NCBI GenBank assembly: GCA_900765105.1
Contig: CAAFQM010000186.1
Coordinates: forward strand, 1-13,214
Reading direction: 5' to 3'
Origin: an uncultured Faecalibacterium sp.
GTDB taxonomy: Bacteria > Bacillota > Clostridia > Oscillospirales > Ruminococcaceae
DNA length: 13,214 bases
This document shows, one piece after another, positions 6,472-12,432 of this stretch. The notes below the pieces were generated by a model. That model ran no database searches. It was given only the letters and a program-made list of their open reading frames with translations, and was not told where the DNA came from. Position numbers and translations under genes: made by a program. Position 1 is the stretch's first letter. Each line of letters opens with the position of its first letter.

Positions 6472-9319
6472 GATCGTCATCAAAGGTGCCCGCGAGCACA
6501 ACCTCAAAAATGTAAATCTGACCCTCCCCCGGGAAAAGCTGATCGTCATGACCGGCCTGTCCGGCTCCGGCAAGTCGAGCCTTGCCTTCGACACCATCTA
6601 TGCCGACGGCCAGCGCCGCTACGTGGAGAGCCTGTCCAGCTATGCCCGGATGTTCCTTGGCCGGATGGACAAGCCCGATGTGGACGAGATCACCGGCCTG
6701 TCGCCGGCCATCTCCATCGACCAGAAAACCACCAGCCACAACCCCCGTTCCACCGTGGGCACCGTGACTGAAATTTACGATTATCTGCGCCTTTTGTATG
6801 CCCGGGTAGGCGTGCCTCACTGCCCGGTGTGCGGGCGGGTCATCAGTCAGCAGACCGTGGATGAAATGGTGGATGCCGTCCTCAGGCTGGAAGAGGGAAC
6901 AAAGTTCATGGTGCTGGCTCCGGTGGTGCGCCAGCGCAAGGGAACCCAGCAGAAAGAGCTGGACGCTGCCCGCCGCGGCGGCTACGCCCGTGTAAAAATC
7001 GACGGCAATATGTATGATCTGGACGAAGAGATCACACTGGAAAAGAACATCAAGCACACGGTGGAGATCGTGGTGGACCGCCTTGCCCTGCGCAAGGGCA
7101 TCCGGGGACGTCTGGCCGACTCGCTGGAGACCGCTCTGGCGCTCACCGGCGGTGTGGCCGAGGTGGAAGTGGTCGGCGGCGAGGTGATGACTTTCAGCCA
7201 GAACTTTGCCTGCCCGGAACACGGCATCTCCATCAGCGACCTGTCGCCCCGGCTGTTCTCCTTTAATAACCCGCTGGGTGCCTGCGAAAAGTGCACCGGC
7301 CTCGGCACCTTCATGCGGGTGGACGAAGAGCGCATCCTGCCCAACCGCAATCTGTCCATCCGCGAGGGTGCCATCAAGGCCAGCGGCTGGTATTACGCCG
7401 AGGGCTCTGTCAGTGAGATGTACTATCTGGGTCTCGGTAAAAAATATGGCTTTACGCTGGATACGCCCATCAAGGATATGAGCACCGAGGCCGTCAACGC
7501 TCTGCTCTACGGCACCAATGGCGAAAAGATCGAGATGCACCGCACCAATGAGTTCGGCAGCGGAGTGTACTACAACACCTTTGAGGGCATCGTGGAAAAT
7601 TTGGAGCGCCGCTTCCGCGAGACCAGCAGCGAGTGGATGAAGGAAGAGATCGGCAGCTTTATGTCCGGCGTGGAGTGCCCGGACTGCCACGGCCAGCGCC
7701 TGAAGCCGGTGGTGCTTGCCGTGACCATCGGGGATAAGAACATCAGCCAGTTCTGTGAAATGTCCATCCGGGACGAGCTGGAATTTATCCGCCAGAACGA
7801 GCCGAACCTCACCGAAAAGCAGCAGCAGATCGGCGGCCAGATCATGAAGGAAATCAAAAACCGCCTGCAATTTTTGCAGAGCGTGGGTCTGGACTATCTT
7901 ACGCTGGCCCGGGCGGCGGGTACACTGTCCGGCGGCGAGAGCCAGCGTATCCGCCTGACCACCCAGATCGGCAGCGCCCTTTCCGGCGTGCTGTATGTAC
8001 TGGACGAGCCGTCCATCGGCCTGCATCAGCGTGACAACGACAAGCTCATTGCTACGTTGAAAAACCTGCGCGACCTCGGCAACACAGTCATCGTGGTAGA
8101 GCACGACGAGGACACCATGCGCAATGCGGATTATATCGTGGACGTCGGCCCCGGTGCCGGTGTCCACGGCGGCGAGATCGTGGCCGCGGGCAGCGTGAAG
8201 GACATCTGTAAGGCAAAGCGCAGCATCACCGGCGATTACCTCTCCGGCCGCAAGCGCATCGAGGTGCCTCAGACCCGCCGCCCCGGCAACGGAAACTTCC
8301 TCACCGTGAAGGGCGCACGGGAAAACAACCTGCGCAACATCGACGTAAAATTTCCGCTGGGTGAGTTCATCTGCGTCACCGGCATTTCCGGCTCCGGCAA
8401 GTCCAGCCTCATCAATGAAATTTTGTACAAGACCCTTGCCTGTGAGCTGAACGGGGCACGTTCCCGCGCGGGCAAATGCGACGGGGTAGAGGGGCTGGAA
8501 TTTGTGGATAAGGTCATCGGCATCGACCAGCAGCCCATCGGCCGCACGCCCCGATCCAACCCGGCCACCTATACCGGCGTGTTCAACGATATCCGCACCG
8601 TGTTCTCCCAGACGCAGGATGCAAAAATGCGGGGCTACGGGCCGGGCCGGTTCAGCTTCAATGTCAAGGGCGGACGGTGCGAAGCCTGCGAGGGCAACGG
8701 CATCCTGCAGATCGAGATGCACTTCCTGCCGGATGTGTATGTGCCCTGCGAGGTGTGCAAGGGTGCCCGCTACAACCGCGAAACACTGGAAGTGAAGTAC
8801 AAGGAAAAGACCATTGCGGACGTGCTGAACATGACCGTGGAAGAGGCCGTGGTGTTCTTTGCCAACCAGCCCAAGATTGCCCGCAAGCTGCAGACCCTGC
8901 TGGACGTGGGCCTCGGCTATGTGACACTGGGGCAGAGCGCCACCACGCTCTCCGGCGGCGAAGCCCAGCGCGTAAAGCTGGCCAACGAGCTGGCCCGCCG
9001 CGGCACCGGCAAAACCGTGTATATCCTCGACGAACCCACTACCGGTCTGCATATCGCCGATGTGCACCGGCTGATCGAGGTGCTGCAGAAGCTGGTGGAT
9101 GCGGGAAATACCGTCATCGTTATCGAGCACAACCTCGACCTCATCAAGTGCGCCGACCATATTATCGACCTCGGCCCCGAGGGCGGCAGCGCCGGCGGTC
9201 TGGTTATTGCCGAGGGCACGCCAGAACAGGTGGCTGAGGTGCCCGGAAGCTTTACCGGTCAATATCTCAAGCCTCTGTTGGAAAAAGACAAACAGCTGCG
9301 CAGCGCAGAACAGAAATAA
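6458..9319 (+). CDS. uvrA: UvrABC excinuclease subunit A
   Basis: DNA-damage sensor ATPase of nucleotide excision repair, acting as a dimer with UvrB. The 953 residues hold two ABC-type ATPase modules: Walker A GLSGSGKSS (33-41) and GISGSGKSS (642-650), signatures LSGGE (490-494 and 831-835) and Walker B stretches ending LDEP (515-518 and 857-860). Zinc modules are visible: CPVC (122-125) with CPDC (407-410); C252, H255, C276 and C279; and C741, C744, C764 and C767. The second module reads CPEH, so one cysteine is replaced by histidine, still a possible zinc ligand. The start is TTG 6458, decided by its RBS. The gene overlaps uvrB by 14 nt and ends 11 nt before a strong terminator, so uvrB-uvrA form one transcription unit. 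Confidence 0.98.
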   Translation: MANDKIVIKGAREHNLKNVNLTLPREKLIVMTGLSGSGKSSLAFDTIYADGQRRYVESLSSYARMFLGRMDKPDVDEITGLSPAISIDQKTTSHNPRSTVGTVTEIYDYLRLLYARVGVPHCPVCGRVISQQTVDEMVDAVLRLEEGTKFMVLAPVVRQRKGTQQKELDAARRGGYARVKIDGNMYDLDEEITLEKNIKHTVEIVVDRLALRKGIRGRLADSLETALALTGGVAEVEVVGGEVMTFSQNFACPEHGISISDLSPRLFSFNNPLGACEKCTGLGTFMRVDEERILPNRNLSIREGAIKASGWYYAEGSVSEMYYLGLGKKYGFTLDTPIKDMSTEAVNALLYGTNGEKIEMHRTNEFGSGVYYNTFEGIVENLERRFRETSSEWMKEEIGSFMSGVECPDCHGQRLKPVVLAVTIGDKNISQFCEMSIRDELEFIRQNEPNLTEKQQQIGGQIMKEIKNRLQFLQSVGLDYLTLARAAGTLSGGESQRIRLTTQIGSALSGVLYVLDEPSIGLHQRDNDKLIATLKNLRDLGNTVIVVEHDEDTMRNADYIVDVGPGAGVHGGEIVAAGSVKDICKAKRSITGDYLSGRKRIEVPQTRRPGNGNFLTVKGARENNLRNIDVKFPLGEFICVTGISGSGKSSLINEILYKTLACELNGARSRAGKCDGVEGLEFVDKVIGIDQQPIGRTPRSNPATYTGVFNDIRTVFSQTQDAKMRGYGPGRFSFNVKGGRCEACEGNGILQIEMHFLPDVYVPCEVCKGARYNRETLEVKYKEKTIADVLNMTVEEAVVFFANQPKIARKLQTLLDVGLGYVTLGQSATTLSGGEAQRVKLANELARRGTGKTVYILDEPTTGLHIADVHRLIEVLQKLVDAGNTVIVIEHNLDLIKCADHIIDLGPEGGSAGGLVIAEGTPEQVAEVPGSFTGQYLKPLLEKDKQLRSAEQK

Positions 9320-9330
9320 ACCGACAAATA

Positions 9331-9376
9331 AAACCGGGGAACCCGCACCGTTTATCGTGCGGATTCCCCGGTTTTT
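9331..9376. terminator. Bidirectional intrinsic terminator after uvrA
   Basis: AAACCGGGGAA (9331-9341) pairs with TTCCCCGGTTT (9364-9374), and after one mismatch CCGCAC (9343-9348) pairs with GTGCGG (9357-9362) around an 8-nt loop. A T run ends at 9376 and an A run precedes the stem. It also suits the minus-strand gene that ends at 9405. Confidence 0.93.
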
Positions 9377-9404
9377 CTGTCGGACAAAGGCTGAAAATCA
9401 GGCG

Positions 9405-9731
9405 TTATTTGGAAATCTTCTGACCCACCCAGATGCAGATGCAGGCACCCACCACAGAGATGATGAATGAGGTGAAGCTGCCGGTGGCGTGGACGCCGAA
9501 CAGCCCGAACACGAACTCGCCCACAAAGCTGCCCAGAACACCCATGAGGATGTTGCGGCCGAGCGAGGTCTCGGTGCCCATAAAACGGCCGGCCACATAG
9601 CCTGCCAGTGCGCCCACCAGAACGCCCACCGCCAGCGAAGCGATCACTCCCACCAGCGAGAACAGGCCCATCAGGCAGCCGCCCAGAACACAGATGAGAG
9701 CAATAATCAGCAGGATCGTCAATGTAATCAT
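9405..9731 (-). CDS. GlsB/YeaQ/YmgE-like small membrane protein
   Basis: A 108-residue, almost wholly hydrophobic, glycine-rich protein of the transglycosylase-associated (YeaQ/YmgE) type. These are cytoplasmic-membrane proteins linked to general stress in several bacteria, of unknown mechanism. The typical pattern is GALAGYVAGRFMG (40-52), then a helix with ILMGVLGSFVGEFVFGLFG (61-79) and a last helix at about 87-103. About 35 extra N-terminal residues form further hydrophobic sequence, making it longer than the common form of roughly 80 residues. The start is ATG 9731 with AAGGAGGT 6 nt upstream, a site that overlaps the nth stop codon. It lies 12 nt after nth and is probably co-transcribed with it, placing a stress-type membrane protein behind a base-excision repair gene. 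Confidence 0.8.
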   Translation of the reverse strand: MITLTILLIIALICVLGGCLMGLFSLVGVIASLAVGVLVGALAGYVAGRFMGTETSLGRNILMGVLGSFVGEFVFGLFGVHATGSFTSFIISVVGACICIWVGQKISK

Positions 9732-9743
9732 AAGAAAACCTCC

Positions 9744-10433
9744 TTATTGTGCCGTTTTTTCGCCCAACTGTTCCCGGGCGTAACGGCAGATGTCTTTCAG
9801 ACAGCACCTTTCACATTCCGGCTTGCGTGCGTTGCATACAGCCCGGCCGTGCATCACAAAGCGGTGGCACAGGTCGCTGCCTTCCTCGGGCGGGATGATC
9901 TTCCACAAAGCCATCTCCACTTTCTGCGGCTCCTTGATGCCATCCACAAGGCCGATCTTGTTGCACAGCCGGATGCAGTGGGTGTCGGTCACAATGGCCG
10001 GTTTGCCGAACACATCGCCCATGATGAGGTTGGCGCTCTTGCGGCCGACGCCGGGCAGGGCCAGCAATTCCTCAAAGGTGGTGGGCACCTGACAATCGTA
10101 TTTGTCCCGCAGCATCCGCATACAGGCAGAAATATCCCGCGCCTTGGAATGTCCCAGCCCGCAGGGTTTGACGATGGTCTCAATGTCCTCCGGCTCGGCG
10201 GCGGCAAGGGCGGCCACATTGGGGTACTTCGCAAACAGATCTTCCACCACGATGTTCACCCGGGCGTCGGTGCACTGGGCGGCCAGACGCACGCTGACCA
10301 GCAGCTGCCACGCATGGTCGTAGTCCAGCGTGCACCCGGCATCCGGGTATTCCTTTTTCAGCCGGTCGATCACCTCCAGCGCCAGCGCCTTTTTTGCGGC
10401 AAGATTTTCCGGCTCCTTTTTCCGGGACGGCAT
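9744..10433 (-). CDS. nth: Endonuclease III (DNA glycosylase/AP lyase)
   Basis: Removes oxidised pyrimidines and cleaves the resulting abasic site in base-excision repair. The 229-residue protein has the helix-hairpin-helix LPGVGRKSANLIM (126-138) with catalytic Lys132 and the Asp150 of VTDTHCIRL, the HhH-GPD pair. The C-terminal 4Fe-4S loop is canonical: C200-x6-C207-x2-C210-x5-C216. AAQCTDARVN (51-60) matches the conserved SAQxTD helix. The start is ATG 10433 with AAAGGAG 7 nt upstream and a well-placed promoter. The GlsB-like gene follows 12 nt downstream. Transcription diverges from rarA, and the 167-bp interval contains Fur-type boxes, so control by an iron or peroxide regulator is possible, though the nearest box lies upstream of the nth -35. 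Confidence 0.95.
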   Translation of the reverse strand: MPSRKKEPENLAAKKALALEVIDRLKKEYPDAGCTLDYDHAWQLLVSVRLAAQCTDARVNIVVEDLFAKYPNVAALAAAEPEDIETIVKPCGLGHSKARDISACMRMLRDKYDCQVPTTFEELLALPGVGRKSANLIMGDVFGKPAIVTDTHCIRLCNKIGLVDGIKEPQKVEMALWKIIPPEEGSDLCHRFVMHGRAVCNARKPECERCCLKDICRYAREQLGEKTAQ

Positions 10434-10465
10434 CCTACCACTCCTTTCGACAAAAGATTACCCTG

Positions 10466-10494
10466 ATGATATCATGTTTTGCGCATTTTGTAAA
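10466..10494 (-). promoter_or_regulatory. Sigma-A promoter for nth
   Basis: On the minus strand TTTACA (10494-10489) and TATCAT (10471-10466) are separated by 17 bp. The -10 sits inside a perfect 10-bp palindrome ATGATATCAT (10466-10475). Transcription would start near 10459, about 26 nt before the ATG. Confidence 0.72.
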
Positions 10495-10512
10495 CTGCTG
10501 TCGTGTATTATT

Positions 10513-10527
10513 TGAGAATTATTATCA
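10513..10527. promoter_or_regulatory. Fur-type 7-1-7 box 1
   Basis: TGAGAAT-T-ATTATCA matches the Bacillus Fur box TGATAATNATTATCA at all fixed positions but one, with arms that are 6/7 complementary. It ends 9 bp before the rarA -35 and begins 18 bp beyond the nth -35 on the other side. It shares its left arm with box 2 and is a likely site for the PerR/Fur-type protein encoded downstream. Confidence 0.65.
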
Positions 10528-10536
10528 GATGAACTC

Positions 10537-10565
10537 TTGCTCTTACGAGCAGAATGCGGTATACT
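10537..10565 (+). promoter_or_regulatory. Sigma-A promoter for rarA and the Fur-family gene
   Basis: TTGCTC (10537-10542) and TATACT (10560-10565) are separated by 17 bp, with a predicted start near 10572. A short palindrome TGCTC-TTAC-GAGCA (10538-10551) covers the -35 and part of the spacer, and Fur-type box 2 begins on the last base of the -10. Confidence 0.8.
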
Positions 10566-10579
10566 GAGAATGAATCTCA
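10565..10579. promoter_or_regulatory. Fur-type 7-1-7 box 2 at the transcription start
   Basis: TGAGAAT-G-AATCTCA lies inside the longer inverted repeat ACTGAGA-ATGAA-TCTCAGT (10563-10581). Its left arm is identical to that of box 1. It has three mismatches to the Bacillus Fur box and one to an idealised TGAGAATNATTCTCA. It covers the predicted +1, a position suited to repression. Its centre is 52 bp from that of box 1, close to five helical turns. Confidence 0.55.
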
Positions 10580-10600
10580 GTGAGAGAGGGGGAAACCACG

Positions 10601-11875
10601 ATGAACGAACCACTGGCGCAGCGCCTGCGCCCCAAGACCCTTGCGGATGTGTGCGGCCAGCAGCATCTGCTGGCACCGGGGCGGGTGTTCCGCCGCACCA
10701 TTGAGAGCGGACGCATCCCGAATATGATCTTCTACGGCCCGTCGGGCACCGGCAAGACCACGGTGGCCCGCATCATTGCGGAAAACAGCGGCATGACCCT
10801 GCACAAGCTCAACGGCACGTCCTGCGGTACGGGCGATATCAAGGCGGTGCTCAAGGATATCGGCACGCTGGCCGGGGCAGGCGGCATCCTGCTGTATCTG
10901 GACGAGATCCAGTATCTGAATAAAAAGCAGCAGCAGAGCCTGCTGGAATGCATCGAGGACGGCTCGGTCACTCTGATCGCGTCCACCACCGAAAACCCGT
11001 ATTTCTACATCTATAATGCGTTGCTGTCCCGCTGCACGGTGTTCGAGTTCAAGTCGCTGTCGGCGGCGGATGTGGAGCGCGGACTGCACAACGCCCTGCA
11101 GAAGCTTTCGGACGGGGACGGGCCGCAGATCACCATGGACGAAGATGCCTGCGCCTATCTTGCCGAGAGTGCAGGCGGCGACCTGCGTAAGGCGCTTGGC
11201 TGCCTTGACTTTGCTGTGACGGCAGCCCCCACCGAGGAAAACACAAAGCACATCACGCTGGATATGATCCGGCAGGTCACCCGCCGCACCGCCATGCGCT
11301 ACGACCGGGAAGGCGATGACCACTACGACATCGTGTCCGCCTACCAGAAGTCCATGCGCGGGTCTGACCCGGACGCCGCGTTGCACTATCTGGCCCGCCT
11401 GCTGGAAGCAGGAGACCTGCCCTCGGCCTGCCGCCGCCTGATGGTGTGCGCCTGCGAGGATGTGGGGCTGGCCTACCCGCAGATCATCCCCATCGTCAAG
11501 GCGGCCATCGACGCGGCCAATATGGTGGGCCTGCCGGAAGCCCGCCTGCCGCTGGCGGATGCGGTCATTCTGGTGGCCACCAGCCCAAAATCCAACAGCG
11601 CTCACGATGCCATCAATGCGGCTATTGCGGACGTGCAGGCCGGGCGCACCGGCCCCATCCCGCGCCAGCTGCAGAACAAGCACTACGACGGCGAGGACGC
11701 TCTGGTCAAGGGGCAGAACTACAAATACGCCCACGATTACGACCACCATTGGGTGGATCAGCAGTATCTGCCGGACGCCATCAAGGATGCAAAGTACTAC
11801 ACCTATAGCGACAATAAAAACGAGCAGGCTGCCCGGGCTTACTGGGCAAAGATCAAAGGGGAAGACAAGGTCTGA
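10601..11875 (+). CDS. rarA: RarA/MgsA AAA+ replication-associated ATPase
   Basis: Clamp-loader-like AAA+ ATPase of the RarA/MgsA/WRNIP1 family, which acts at stalled replication forks with SSB. The 424 residues match the family length. Seen are the N-terminal RLRPKTLADVCGQQHLL (8-24), Walker A GPSGTGKT (46-53), Walker B ILLYLDEI (96-103), sensor 1 ASTTENP (127-133) and the arginine finger in LLSRCTVF (R144). The C-terminal part, from about 260, contains the family blocks GSDPDAALHYLARLL, ACEDVGLA and LPLADAV and forms the tetramerisation region in relatives. The start is ATG 10601 behind GAGAGGGGG (8-nt spacing). A GTG at 10580 in frame lies too close to the predicted transcription start. 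The Fur-family gene follows after 40 nt with no terminator, so the two form an operon. Confidence 0.95.
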   Translation: MNEPLAQRLRPKTLADVCGQQHLLAPGRVFRRTIESGRIPNMIFYGPSGTGKTTVARIIAENSGMTLHKLNGTSCGTGDIKAVLKDIGTLAGAGGILLYLDEIQYLNKKQQQSLLECIEDGSVTLIASTTENPYFYIYNALLSRCTVFEFKSLSAADVERGLHNALQKLSDGDGPQITMDEDACAYLAESAGGDLRKALGCLDFAVTAAPTEENTKHITLDMIRQVTRRTAMRYDREGDDHYDIVSAYQKSMRGSDPDAALHYLARLLEAGDLPSACRRLMVCACEDVGLAYPQIIPIVKAAIDAANMVGLPEARLPLADAVILVATSPKSNSAHDAINAAIADVQAGRTGPIPRQLQNKHYDGEDALVKGQNYKYAHDYDHHWVDQQYLPDAIKDAKYYTYSDNKNEQAARAYWAKIKGEDKV

Positions 11876-11915
11876 ACAAAACCGTTCAGCAGAGAAGGAA
11901 GCAAAGGAGAACGAT

Positions 11916-12308
11916 ATGCGATATTCCAAACAGCGCGAGCTGGTCATGCAGACGGTGCAGAACCTCTGCGACCACCCAACCGCCGAGGAAATTTACGACG
12001 CAGCAGCCCGGGAGTGCCCCGGCCTGAGCCTTGGCACGGTGTACCGCAACCTGAACAGTCTGGTGGATGCAGGCCGGGTGCGCCGGGTGTCCATCCCGGG
12101 CAAGGCCGACCGGTTCGACCACACGCTGCCCTGGCACAGCCACCTGTACTGTACGGTCTGCGGCGGCGTGACCGATGCGGACGTGGACGAAAAACAGGTG
12201 ATGAAGCTGGTCAAGAACCAGAAAGGCTGCGTGCAGGACTGCGCCGTGGTGCTCATCGGCGTGTGCGAAGCCTGCTGCGAAAAGCAGATGCGGGAGAATG
12301 CACAATAA
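11916..12308 (+). CDS. perR: PerR/Fur-family metal-dependent repressor
   Basis: A 130-residue Fur-superfamily transcription factor. By spacing it has all five regulatory-metal ligands of Bacillus PerR: H20, D68, H74, H76 and D87 (PerR H37, D85, H91, H93, D104). It also has the structural-zinc cysteines C79, C82, C117 and C120. The Asp at the last ligand position is the PerR rather than Fur hallmark, so metal-catalysed peroxide sensing is plausible. The recognition helix reads LGTVYRNL, with Arg44 where PerR has Asn61; Arg there is typical of Fur and of Fur-box binding. The N-terminus is 17 residues shorter than in Bacillus PerR, and no upstream in-frame start codon lies near. ATG 11916 has AAAGGAG 6 nt upstream. 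The gene is second in the rarA operon, whose promoter carries two Fur-type boxes, so autoregulation is likely. PerR or Fur in function remains open. Confidence 0.88.
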   Translation: MRYSKQRELVMQTVQNLCDHPTAEEIYDAAARECPGLSLGTVYRNLNSLVDAGRVRRVSIPGKADRFDHTLPWHSHLYCTVCGGVTDADVDEKQVMKLVKNQKGCVQDCAVVLIGVCEACCEKQMRENAQ

Positions 12309-12335
12309 ACCTGCAGAAAAATTGCGCCGTACCTC

Positions 12336-12364
12336 TTGCCCGGAGAGCATAAAGGGCGTATACT
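12336..12364 (+). promoter_or_regulatory. Sigma-A promoter for miaB
   Basis: TTGCCC (12336-12341) and TATACT (12359-12364) with 17-bp spacing resemble the rarA promoter closely. Transcription from about 12371 gives a leader of about 60 nt containing a small hairpin, GCTTTT-CTGA-AAAAGC, near its 5' end. No Fur-type box is visible here. Confidence 0.72.
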
Positions 12365-12432
12365 AAAGAGAGCTTTTCTGAAAAAGCGGAAAAAAGAGTT
12401 TCGCCGTGCGGGGCTTCCCTGTGCGGAGAAGG

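Noticed and set aside
4444..6597. Long minus-strand open frame opposite uvrB
   Set aside because: It has the same antisense composition artefact, no RBS with a sensible start and no recognisable motif, while uvrB is certain.
6236..9262. Very long open frame (over 1000 codons) on the minus strand opposite uvrA
   Set aside because: It lies wholly antisense to uvrA and the end of uvrB, shows no domain, and is rich in His, Ala, Gly and Val as expected from GC-biased codons read backwards.
10580..10600. GTG start for rarA at 10580
   Set aside because: It would leave only a few bases of leader after the predicted start near 10572 and lacks an RBS; ATG 10601 has one.
10577..11947. Minus-strand open frame opposite rarA
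   Set aside because: It runs through rarA, the promoter-proximal palindrome and the perR start; no motifs; a shadow.
12369..12384. Hairpin GCTTTT-CTGA-AAAAGC before miaB as a terminator for the Fur-family gene
   Set aside because: No T run follows it on the plus strand, and it lies downstream of the miaB promoter start region, so at most it is a weak leader structure.
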